DNA of 64,000 nt from Cunninghamia lanceolata (lineage: Eukaryota > Streptophyta > Pinopsida > Cupressales > Cupressaceae): contig BSBN01000888.1 of assembly GCA_027924645.1 (NCBI GenBank), positions 13,895,001 to 13,959,000 of the forward strand, in the 5' to 3' direction. Positions 49,740 to 60,141 of this stretch are shown piece after piece. A program made the position numbers and the translations under genes. Positions within the stretch are counted from its first letter, which is position 1; every line of letters starts with the position of its first letter. Below the pieces are notes generated by a model, which made no database searches, was not told the DNA's origin, and saw only the letters and a list, made by a program, of their open reading frames with translations.

Positions 49740-51140
49740 ATGCTACTATCAATTTTGAGATGCTATCACTACTTTTAGATAACAAGCCCTAAGGTGGTAC
49801 TAATTGATGTGACAGTCGCGAAGAGAGATGGATGGAAAGTTTGGAAGAAGTTTTTGATAAATCAACATGCGTGATTGCTAGAATTGTTACCTTTCACTTG
49901 AATGTTGATATGTATAATATGATATCAAAATAATGGAAGTCACTGGTACTCAGAAGAATCCTCGGGGTGGATTACTTGTACCAGGCTTTGCTAAAACTGA
50001 GGTGTGTACAAGTTGATATTGTGTATCCCTAGTTGACATCTTCAGCACAGTTCTTGGGCAGATACTATGGTCTCCAAGAAGTGACTCATGGATTCAGATT
50101 GATCCCGAAGGAGCCAAAAGTCTCTGGCCAGAGCATAATGATTCCTGTCCTATTTAGCCTGGTTGGTTGTTGTATAGGTCCATTTGACCTGGTTCTGTAT
50201 GAACCTATTTGTTTGTTCTACCAGAATCAGGTAGCGATAAGGTCCATTTGACCAGTGTAGACCGTTCGGTCATTATTTTGGAGAATTATGAAAAATCAAA
50301 GGGTGTAATTCAAAGTTGTTGGAAACAGAGAGAGAAACATAAGACAGTTTGAAAGAATTGAAAAGGGAGAATAGTAACAGGAGACAAAGAACATGTTAAT
50401 CAATCGGAGAAGTCACTTGTAGCATGCAGAAAAGAAAATGAAAACTTGAAATCTAAGCCTGAACCTTGTGATATTTCATGAATTTGTAGAAGTTTCTTCA
50501 GAAGATGAAAGTGAAGATAACAGTGTGACTGAACTGCATTTACCAGTTTGCCCAAAGGACAGAAGAGCCCAGTTGGCTATATTTCAGTATGTCTCATTTT
50601 GGACACTTTAGCCTGAATTGGCTATTTCTTGAGTACTCAGATTGCCTAAGGGAATATACGTCTTCTAATCTATAGTAGTCCATCACTACTCTTGGATTCG
50701 AGCACATGTTGGAGTAAACTTCAAATGTAACTAAAATTTTTGATAAAGATCTGGATTACCAAGGGAGAATCTATGAACCTAAATTTTTATTGACCGCACT
50801 TCGAAAGTTGATTTATCTTTGATGATGGAAGTTTAAAGTGAATTGCAAGTGTTTATTCTAGACACAGTAAAATTCAAATGAACCTTCAACATTTCAGACT
50901 CAAGGACAAGCTACAAGGATATGCTCAATCACGTTACCTAATAGAATTTTAATTATAAAATCTAGTTATTTATTAACTCGACAAACTTCAAATCTTGCTT
51001 AAGGACAATGATAGTTATGCCTTGTTATCTTTATCTATGTTAAACTATTTTTGAAACATGGACTTTAAAAGTAGATATTTTGATATGGATTTATATGTTT
51101 GATCTTATTTCTAGCATGCATCAGGACGATGCATAAATTT
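49740..51140. other. LARD interior, right part: nothing recognised
   Basis: Mixed-composition DNA with no retroviral or host domain that I can name. Confidence 0.5.
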
Positions 51141-51152
51141 AGGAGAGAAGGA
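51141..51152 (+). other. Polypurine tract of the LARD-like element
   Basis: AGGAGAGAAGGA directly before TGTCACAACTC, confirming plus orientation. Confidence 0.75.
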
Positions 51153-51830
51153 TGTCACAACTCAACAATTTTTAAAACTAATATAAAATAATATATTCAT
51201 TTCAAATACAAAATGGATTTCACATAAGGAATAGATGATAAGTTTGCAAATCCACTAGTGAGTGGAAGATGCATTTTCCTTAAACAAAGACAGTGGTGGG
51301 AGAATTTTCCTTAAACAAAGATAGTGGAGAAAGCATTATCCTTAAAATAAGACAGTGGAGGATGCATCCATATTAAACAAAGACAGTGGGGGTGCATGGA
51401 ATTTTCTATAAATGCCTAGAATTGCAAGGATTTGAGGAAGAAGGAAGGCATCTCTAGTTTGGGGAGTGCTAGAGAAATCTGTATGAGCTCTCTCCTTCAT
51501 TATTTTGTTTTGTTTCTCTTAAATGACTAGTTCTTGAATTTTTGTTAAAAGATTTTAGTTGTAGTTGATATGTTGCAATTTAGTATTTGTGTTGAAGTTT
51601 TTTTTTTTATGAAAGTTAGATATACATTCCTCTTAATCTGCCCCACCTCTCTGCCATAACCTCCTACCGTCCATACCCTATTACATATGCTCTTAATCTG
51701 CAGCTTGGCTTGTTTAGCATTCTGTATCTGGCAGCTTCCATAATTGTCAGGCCTATATCACAGATCATATTGTATGATTTGATCAGTTGGTTTCTACATT
51801 TGTCCACTATTCTATTCACATTTTGAGGTA

Positions 51831-53080
51831 CTTCTTTGAGGCATTTTGCCAAACAGCTGACGTGGCCTTGTCTATGCACTTCATAATTATTGCATTTCAC
51901 ATGATGACATCTCTTTGAGGCATTTTGTCAAATAGTTCACTTGCCCTGTCTAGACTTCCACGTTTTGCATACATGTCCACCCACACACTTGCAATCTATG
52001 ATATTAAGGTATAAATATTCCCTGAATTTACTTGGTTTCGATTCTATGATCTTAAGGTATATATTTCTTGGAATTCATTTGGCTCTGATTCTATGGTCTC
52101 AAGGTATCTAATTCCTCAAATCCATTCGTCTTCGGTTCTACAATTTGAGGCATCTAAGTCCTCGAATTCATTTGGATTTGAATATATGATGTCAAGCTAT
52201 CTATTAGGATCGAATTCCAGAAAATTTAAGGTGTTGATTCCCTCAAATTCATTTATATCCAATTTCACAAAATTCCTCCTTTTATGCTTTGATGGATGTC
52301 CACACCCTATTCTACGGCCCATGCAGGTTTAGGCAGGGAGAACCATTGCAAAGGTTGAGGAGCCTAGCTTTACATTCGCCAATTACATTTGCTTAAAACT
52401 TTCTAAGGCCTCTTGAACCAATCTATGTAAACGCACCCTGCTGTCATGGAAATCCATGAGATCACATTTCTATGAGTTGTTTTGTCAAACATTTGGCGTG
52501 CCTTGTCTACGCTTCCGTAATTTGCATACTTGTTAAATAGGGAGTTCGTAACTACGATATCTCCTTTCCATTATGCTTTGATGAATGTCAATATCTTGTT
52601 CCAAAGCTCCCACGCTGGCACTGGAGGACACTGGCAGAGGTTGTGGAAATTTGATTTACAACTGTCAATTTCATTTGCTTAAAAGTCTCTAAGGCCTCTT
52701 CAATTATTGTGATGCCCCTACTGATATGACATTATTTTGTGTCATTTTGTCATACAACTCACATGCCTTGTCTATATTCCCACTGGCAACTACAACATTT
52801 GACAAAATTCCTGCTCAATTATGATTTGATGGTTATCTATACACTGTCCCAAGGCTCTCATTTTCACACAGGCTGGAAGGATGCTGGCAAAAGTTACAAA
52901 ATCTAGTTTTACACATGTCAATTGCTTTTGCTTGAAAGTTTCTTGTGATTTTTCAACAAATCCTGCAATCATTGCATTCTTGAGTGATGTCTCTTTGAGG
53001 CATTTAGTCGAAAAGATTATGTGCTTTGTCTCTGCTCCTACATTTTTATATACCTACCAGAATTCTTCCTCCCTTAACAT
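51831..53080 (-). pseudogene. Captured PPR fragments in the 3' LTR (antisense copy)
   Basis: The same PPR pieces as in the 5' LTR, for example MIAGFVEKSQETFKQ near 52970. The unit with SVTSWYAVIAG is mostly missing because of the ~290-base deletion. It is not an independent gene. Confidence 0.7.
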
Positions 53081-53518
53081 TTGATAAAACATTCCCCTTT
53101 TTGATATGCTCGATACTCTATTTCCAGACATAGGCAGGGAGGATGATGGAAAAAAAAAAAGGTTGTGAAATTTGTTGGACTAAGACCTTGTCAAATGTTA
53201 TAAGAGTAAAGACCTCAATTAGAAATAAATCATGACTGTCGAACCTTAAAGGAGACCAGGAGGTACAAATAGAAAACTTAGTAATTGAGAACAACTTCAA
53301 TTGCCTGACTAATAATGATAAAGTGTCCAATATGACTTATGTAAAGAGATAAAGCTTGTTTGACTAATAATGCTAACATTTAGGGAAGTTTCAGTCGAGA
53401 AACTTATTGAGATTCTAATATTGTAAATTCCTATCCATTCTCCAAGTCAAATGTTGTTGCAAGGAATTGATCCTCGTATCATACTTTTGAACAATGTGTG
53501 TGTTCAACAATTTAATTA

Positions 53519-53520
53519 AC

Positions 53521-53589
<69 letters not shown>

Positions 53590-53600
53590 TAATAACAATA
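53519..53600 (+). repeat. AAT microsatellite, long allele
   Basis: About 80 bases of nearly pure (AAT)n, against about 45 at the same point of the 5' LTR, showing expansion after insertion. Confidence 0.9.
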
Positions 53601-55828
53601 AATTTAACAGATATAATTATGGATGCATTCGATATAAATATTATGAATTAGATATAAATATAATAAAAAGTGCAAGCGATAACATAATGGATGGTAAATA
53701 GCATAAGGTAAACTCATATAAATGAAATGAATTACTAAGGGTAAACATTGCAATATACAAATAAAATATATGCAAGAGCACAACAGAGAGTCATGATGCC
53801 AATAAAGAGATACAAGGGTAATAAATTTTGAGAGACAACTACACAAGACAAATCCATAACGAATGCATCTATTGTCATGAGATTATATTAGTATAGACTA
53901 GAGAAATAAGGATTTATATGATGGAATTTTTACATATTTGAGGAGTGGTTACCTTGATGACAGTGGTGGATTATTATTCAAACTAAACTACTTGGTACGC
54001 TTTAATAATTAAATGGATTTTCTTAAGATGATTAAGATTAGGTATCATGTTTAAACCTTGGCAAGGTCAAGATATTGTATCGCAATTGATACTACTTATA
54101 TATGCATTATCACGCACATAAGGTATGGCAGATAGATATGTATATCTTTTATAATATGAGTTTCATCAAAAGTGATTGAATTAAGTATATGGTGAATTAA
54201 ATTTCATATCATATCTTAGATTATGAGAATTTCCAAATTATCAAACAGGGGTATTGTTGGCTTTCGAATGATTGAATACAAATGCTTAGAATTGTGATAA
54301 ATTAAAAAGGGTTTATTGAAATTGTATATGTTAATTTAGTAGTTGAATTAGTTATCAAAGATTATTTGTATTTAACCTAGATCAAATTTTACAAGAACTT
54401 CTATTTATGAGTATTTTTCTACTCATATGTTTATGAAAATTGATTAAGTTTATTTTCTAGTTCCATTCATGATGATAGAGCATCTTTTATTTGCATTATG
54501 ATTAAAATAGTATTTCCTTTGATCAATTGTTATTATGCAAGATTTTCCTTTGTCATTGGATAGGTAAACCTTGTGAAGAAACGTCCAAACTCAAACAAAT
54601 CACAGTGTTCGGTATTTATGGTACCTCTGGGTCATGTTTACGGGTAATGCCGTCGTGTTGAACCAAGTACCTCGTGCCTAACATAGCTGCAACAATGACG
54701 TCTAGGCACCGTCCGTCTAAATCGTCAGGAGTAATAAGGAACATGTCAAAGTTAAATCCACAGGAAGGGAAAATCTCCTTGGATATCCCACTAAGAAGAT
54801 TAACTAAAAAAGAAAGGATGATTCTATTGAACTAATGATTACCAGGATGCTCAAAACACTCCAAGCATACTATCAGAAAATGAGGCTTATTGACACGTGG
54901 GTATAGATCGGGGAGGACATGTGAAATGTCAGATAGGGCAACTAGATCAATCCAAAAATGCTATCTATAATATGCTTTCACCTTGCCCTTGCAGATCATG
55001 GTGAAAGTACTAGGGGATCAGGAACAGACTTAGTCACAAAAATTACCTAATTTCGCTTGGGGAAGTAAGCTAGATTTCATGGGTAGACACCTTATAGGGA
55101 TTCCTCCACACTAGGACTAACTGACAAACACCCCTTTAGGTGTTTGTGGTAGTGGACTAACTTCTGTCCCTATTTCACTGAGTGGGTGGTAACCAACGAA
55201 GAACTGTCTGGGGCAGGGAATAACCCTAGAAAGGGCTGGGTACCCGCTCACAGTTACACCAAACATAGTGCAAAAAAGAACTACATGTTCGCATTCCCCG
55301 CGTTAGTCACATCCTAAGGAGGGGGCCTTGATCCCGTGGATATAGGTTATGTAGGTAGTCTGGACGGCGAAGGATGCCCCCAGTACTCAGGTCCCCTGGA
55401 TGTAGGGTGTCCTACAATTAGCATTGTGATTTTAAATCTCTGAGTAGTGATTATTGAGTTGTGTTAACAGGAGATTGTTAAGTTAATTTTGTGCAGATGA
55501 GAAGGATACAGTTACTAGAGGAGAAGCAAGCTATCGAAAAAGAATGTAATGCATGACTTAAGGTATGAACCGATATGTTGTTCTTCTAGGTTATTTTACA
55601 TAATGTACCTTCTCTCGTAATGTACTCTAGCTTCACTGGATTTAAACATGATGATCTTTTAAGAACCTAATGATTCTAGGGAACTAAATTTCAAGTTTCA
55701 TTACATTTCTATAGCACTTCTGGAAGAATTTCACATTTCCTACATCTGTCAGATCAAAAATTTTATTCATTGGTATTTTTAAAATAGAGTTTAATGTTAT
55801 TTGATTTAAGATGAGTCAAGTCGTTACA

Positions 55829-56881
55829 CCTCTCATCGTTCAACTTGAACAAATGAGATTTATTAAATCTAGGTCTATCTTTGATAATATTATTGTTGTT
55901 TGGGAAGGTAAATTAAATGGGATTAGTGCCCCCAACAAGCCACATTGTTCATCAAGATTGATTTTATAAGGCCTATGATCGTATTGAGTGGCCACTCATT
56001 CTTGCCATGCTTTAGGCTCTTGGTTTTGGACCCCTCTTCATTCACATGGTTGATATGCTTTTTTCTGATGCTTCAGCTTGCATCACTATCTCTAGCAGAC
56101 ATTCCAGCTCTTTTGGGCTTTTCCAATTGATCTGACAAGGTTGCCCTCTTGCCCTTGCTCTTTATGTTCTTACTGTAGAGGGCTTTGGATACTTGCCTGC
56201 TCAAGCAATTTCTCAATCCCGTGTGAAAGAAATTTCCCTTCCCAATTCTTCTGAATGGTGTGTGAATGGTCTTGTTGCGAATGACTCTTTCCTCACTCTC
56301 ATTGAGGATGAGGAGAATAGCACACAAGTGTTTCATTGCCTGGATAGTTTTTTCCAAGGCTCTTGTTCCAAAATTCAATGGAAAAATTGTCTTATAGACA
56401 ATCCTTCCTCCCGAAGCCAAGCTGGTTGGATTCTTTCAAATGGAAATGGATTGATCATATGCAAATATTCCATTTTTTGGGCATTCCTTTTGAATTTCAA
56501 GCCTCCCCCTCAGAGTTGTGGTAAGCTGTTATTGCTAGAATTGAAAAGAAATCTAGTATTGGATAACCAAGCCCTTATCGCTAGCCGGTAAGTTTCAAGT
56601 TTGTTCCAAAATCTTGGATACCATGCACATTTATTGGTCTTCATGTTGGGTTCTTTCCAAAGCCTCTTATTTAAAAATTCAGAAGTTGCTGAGAGATTTT
56701 TTGTGGGCCTCCCACAACGACACTCAAGGTATTCACCGAGTTGCTTGGGATTTTTGTTCCCTCCCTCATGAGGCTAGAGGGATTGGCTTGATATCTATTT
56801 GCCGCCAAGGTATTGCCTTGTGTGCTAAATTGATATTCAAGCCCTTCAAGGTAATGAGACCAAAAAATTCTTGTTAGGAAC
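55829..56881 (+). pseudogene. LINE ORF2 reverse transcriptase, second part (between LARD and C4)
   Basis: Continues the LINE RT: PLIVQLEQMRFIKSRSIFDN just after the LARD. From 56193 an open frame reads AQAISQSRVKEISLPNSS and VNGLVANDSFLTLIEDEE, where the catalytic FADD/YADD box has become VAND, so the enzyme is dead. A later piece (56650-56840) reads LRDFLWASHNDTQGIHRVAW and HEARGIGLISI, the C-terminal LINE region. It is interrupted at 56881 by copia C4. Confidence 0.85.
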
Positions 56882-58173
56882 TGTTGCAAGTATGAGGTGA
56901 GCCAGTGTTGTCATTGATGTCAACATACTCATATTGCATTGACAAGAAGGATTTGATGAGCTGTGTGCTGAGGATATTGAGAAAATTAGCCTCAGTCAGG
57001 AACAGTGAAGAACAGTGATGAGAAGAAGGCAAATGTACTGTATAGGATGAGAACCGGAGGATGCGGATTAAAGGGTTAGTAGATATGAGTCTTGAGATGC
57101 TTCAGTTAAGATTTCAGAGGTCCGCATGAAGATCTGAAGGAGTTGTGGCTGTCGGTATAGAACCGGTTCCGGCAAGTATCCAGAGGTGACAGAGGATCAC
57201 AAAAAGGTCCGGTGAGGTCCGGAATTGTATTATCCTAATCTGTGGATTGGACGGAGTGTTTGGGATGTCCTTGTGATGTGTCATCCTGATTTGTGTATGA
57301 TTTGGAGGTCCGGAAGTACCTCTTGCATTATGACAGTGGCGACAGACTGTGTTCTTGAAGTTCCGGATGAGGAAGACAAGAGATCCCAGTAAGTAGAGGA
57401 AGTGCGGATGTATCCGGACATTCAGACATGCTTGTGAAGGTTCTTGGATCATGTTTAGGTTGTGTTGTTGGTCCGCATTGATGGTAGAGCCCGGAATTGA
57501 AGTTATTCTTCCGGATGAAGTTCTTGCTCTGTTTAGCCGACCAGATGAGTTGTTCATCCTGCGAATGTTCTTGTGATGGCCGACCGGATGTGTTATTCAT
57601 CTTGCGGATACTCCTATAGTTGTTTGCCGACTTAGATGTTTGTTCCTAAGTCGATGTCTTGTATAAATAACGGTTTGTGAGTTCATTTCAAAGTGTGGTG
57701 TGTGGATGAGTGTGGCATAGCGAAGAAACGTGTGAAAGGCAGAGCAGAGATTTTTGGGCTTAATTGGAACTGATCCGGACATGGTAGAGATGTCATTCTC
57801 CAGTTCAAGACTGTGATTTTTATCACTTTGTAGACAGTGTGTCTCCTTGTAGGCAGTGGGCCTCTTTGTGAGCAGTGTGCTCGGGCAGTGAGCCCTTATT
57901 GGCATGTGCCATTCATTTTTCTTTATTCTTCTAACAGAGAATAATTCTTGGGTTAATCACCCCGTGGTTTTTCCCTTAACCGGGTTTTCCACGTCAAAAT
58001 CTTGGTGTTCAATGTGTTGATGCTTATCTGCTCTTGTGTTTATGTATTATGCTTCCATGGATGATTATTTGATATGCTGCTAACTAATAACAAAGAATCA
58101 AGTGTTTGAAAAAGAAGAAGTTTTATACAACTGATTCACCCCCCCCTCTCAGTTGTATGCCCTAGATCCAACA
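56882..58173 (+). repeat. 5' LTR of C4
   Basis: 1292 bases. U3 runs to a TATA box at 57662 and holds many CCGGA/TCCGG words. The 3' end is TAGATCCAACA, directly before the primer-binding site. Confidence 0.96.
57662..57669 (+). promoter_or_regulatory. TATA box of C4 5' LTR
   Basis: TATAAATA in the context CTTGTATAAATAACGG. It is conserved at 63453 in the 3' LTR. Confidence 0.7.
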
Positions 58174-58175
58174 AT

Positions 58176-58187
58176 TGGTATCAGAGC
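58176..58187 (+). other. Primer-binding site of C4
   Basis: TGGTATCAGAGC two bases after the 5' LTR, complementary to initiator tRNA-Met. Confidence 0.93.
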
Positions 58188-58230
58188 CAAGTTCCTCTGA
58201 TAGGAGCTTAACCACTTGAGGAGATCCAGG

Positions 58231-60141
58231 ATGTCGTCATACAAGAAGGATAGTCCGAAGTTCGATGGAACCAACTTCACTCTCTGGAAAGGTCGCATGA
58301 AGTGTCACTTGGAATGTATGGGAAAAGCATACTTGGCTATGGTTTCAAAACCATATGTACCTCCACAAGGTGGTCCGACAACTCTGAATGAAATCACAGA
58401 AGCTGAAAACAATCTGCGGACCAAGGAAGCTCTTCTAAGCGCATTGAATGACTCAGATCTCTCGAATGTTATTGACCTACCAACTGCATATGAGATCCTG
58501 ACTAAACTGGAACTTCTGTATGAAGGAGATGAGTTTGTCAAAAGTGCAAGGTTACAAAGCCTGAAAGGGAAATTTGAAAGATTGAAAATGAGAGATGATG
58601 AAAACATCACTACCTTCATGCCAAGAGTAAATGAGCTGGTATGTGGAATCAGAAATGCTGGTGGAACTTTAGATGAAAATGAGATTGTCTGCAAAATCCT
58701 AAGATCCCTTCCTGCTACCTACAAAATCAAAGTTGCTGCCATTGATGAATTCAGAGCCCACACAACTGTCACAAGAGAACAACTGGCTGGCAAACTAGTT
58801 GCATTTGAAATGACCGAGTTTGGAGATGATCCTCCCAAGACTGAATCTGCTTTCAAAGCCAGTGCCTATGTGAAAGGCAAACAGAGATTTGATCCGGGTG
58901 AAAACTCATCAAGGAAAATGTCATGGTATGATCAAGCAAGAAGAGACATGAAAGAAGAAGAAGCAGAAACAGCTCAACTTGAAGCCCTCATTGCAAAGAG
59001 ACTGCCAAGAGGATCCGGTAAGTATGAAGGAAAACTACCCTTTAAGTGTTTCAACTGCAATAAGATTGGTCATTTTGCCTCAAGATGTCTGGAGAGATCT
59101 GCAAGATCTAATACTCACAGACAAAGGTTTCAAAAGAATTGCTATTATGTTCATGAAGAAGATGACAATGAAGGAGTAACAGATGATGAATCAGAACTAG
59201 GAAGCAAATCCGGAAATGAGTGGGTGTTTATAGCCATCAAGGAAGAAGATTCAATACTCTCTGAATCTGTCAATCACAAAGTTGTTGAAAAAGCCTTGGC
59301 TGCTCAAGTGGAAGAAAAGGATGATTGGGTTATTGACAGTGGATGTTCTCACCATATGACTGGTGACAAGAATAAGTTCTTAGATTTGGAAAGATATGAA
59401 GGAGGAATGGTAAAGTTTGGTGACAATTCTGCTGGCAGAATCAGAGGTAGGGGAACTATTTCCTTTGATGGTAAGAGCAAAACAGGAAATGTACTGTATG
59501 TTGAAGGATTGAAGCACAATCTTCTCAGTGTTGGTCAGTTAGTGGACAAAGGCTATGATCTCCGGTTCAAGAATGGAAAATGCAGAATCTTTACAAGCTC
59601 CGAAACTGAAATTGCATCCGGTACTCAGATAAAAGGTAATATCTTTCATCTGGTTGGTTCAAATAAAAGTTGTTTGTTTGTCCAAATTGATCAGAGTTGG
59701 TTATGGCATAGAATAATGTGTCATGTAAATTTTGATAACATCATCAAGATAAGCAATACTCAGGCTGTGAGAGATCTTCCAAAATTGATGAAACCTACAA
59801 ATAGTGTGTGTAAAGAATGTCAGTTAGGTAAACAAAGCAGAGTCTCTTTCAAAAGCAAAGATCAGTCTTCTACCGGATTGTTGGAATTAGTACATACTGA
59901 TCTATGTGGTCCGACAAGAATCAAGAGTCTGCAGGGTGATAGATATTTCATGTTGTTAATTGATGATCATTCCCGGATGATGTGGGTTACCTTTCTAAAA
60001 GAAAAATCAGAAGCTTTTGAGAAGTTCAAAATCTTCAAAGCTATGGTGGAGAATCAAACCAGATTGAAACTAAAGTGTCTAAGGTCTGATAGAGGTGGTG
60101 AATTTACATCTGGTGAATTCATTGACTTTTGTGAGAAATAG
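58231..60141 (+). CDS. C4 gag-pol, first open frame: gag, protease, integrase N-terminal part
   Basis: I take the ATG at 58231 (MSSYKKDSPKFDG) as start; it gives 636 residues to a TAG at 60139. Gag (about 1-270) contains FTLWKGRMKCHL and the UBN2-type core. The zinc knuckle CFNCNKIGHFASRC is at 273-286. The protease active site DSG is at 369-371. GAG-pre-integrase has a His-His-Cys-Cys arrangement ending CKECQLGK. The integrase core has catalytic Asp557 (HTDLCGP) and Asp620 (RSDRGGEF). The stop falls 16 codons after Asp620, before the catalytic Glu, which is encoded at 60196. The TAG could arise from a glutamine codon by one transition. Upstream of the stop, all motifs look functional. Confidence 0.93.
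   Translation: MSSYKKDSPKFDGTNFTLWKGRMKCHLECMGKAYLAMVSKPYVPPQGGPTTLNEITEAENNLRTKEALLSALNDSDLSNVIDLPTAYEILTKLELLYEGDEFVKSARLQSLKGKFERLKMRDDENITTFMPRVNELVCGIRNAGGTLDENEIVCKILRSLPATYKIKVAAIDEFRAHTTVTREQLAGKLVAFEMTEFGDDPPKTESAFKASAYVKGKQRFDPGENSSRKMSWYDQARRDMKEEEAETAQLEALIAKRLPRGSGKYEGKLPFKCFNCNKIGHFASRCLERSARSNTHRQRFQKNCYYVHEEDDNEGVTDDESELGSKSGNEWVFIAIKEEDSILSESVNHKVVEKALAAQVEEKDDWVIDSGCSHHMTGDKNKFLDLERYEGGMVKFGDNSAGRIRGRGTISFDGKSKTGNVLYVEGLKHNLLSVGQLVDKGYDLRFKNGKCRIFTSSETEIASGTQIKGNIFHLVGSNKSCLFVQIDQSWLWHRIMCHVNFDNIIKISNTQAVRDLPKLMKPTNSVCKECQLGKQSRVSFKSKDQSSTGLLELVHTDLCGPTRIKSLQGDRYFMLLIDDHSRMMWVTFLKEKSEAFEKFKIFKAMVENQTRLKLKCLRSDRGGEFTSGEFIDFCEK

Larger units (their letters stand above)
42936..55828 (+). 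mobile_element. LARD-like non-autonomous LTR retrotransposon carrying host-gene fragments
   Basis: 12.9 kb flanked by perfect CCTCT duplications (42931-42935 and 55829-55833). Very large LTRs (4934 and 4676 bases, about 3% divergent in a 360-base sample) surround a 3283-base interior. The interior has an initiator-Met-type primer site at its left edge and a purine tract at its right edge, so the element is plus-oriented. I find no gag, protease, integrase or reverse transcriptase. Dimensions resemble LARDs described from cereals (about 4.5-kb LTRs, 3.5-kb interior). It must have used proteins supplied in trans. Antisense PPR-gene fragments occur in both LTRs and a ubiquitin-like-domain fragment in the interior. 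Confidence 0.9.
51153..55828 (+). repeat. 3' LTR of the LARD-like element (4.68 kb)
   Basis: Parallel to 42936-47869 from TGTCACAACTC to AAGTCGTTACA. It lacks about 290 bases at 51829 (corresponding to 43609-43899, one PPR unit) and has a longer AAT tract. It carries the same U3 repeats, TATA box (51407), PPR pieces and minisatellite. Confidence 0.9.

Noticed and set aside
42936..55828. Segmental duplication of a PPR locus instead of an LTR element
   Set aside because: Perfect CCTCT target duplication, TG...CA ends, primer site and purine tract at the expected inner edges, and an interrupted LINE frame all point to an LTR element.
57114..57905. Minus-strand open frames of 147, 90 and 102 codons, repeated at 62905-63696
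   Set aside because: They lie antisense in the C4 LTRs and exist twice only because LTRs are duplicated. No domain and no element-independent conservation.
58305..58694. 129-codon minus-strand frame
   Set aside because: Shadow of the intact C4 gag on the opposite strand.
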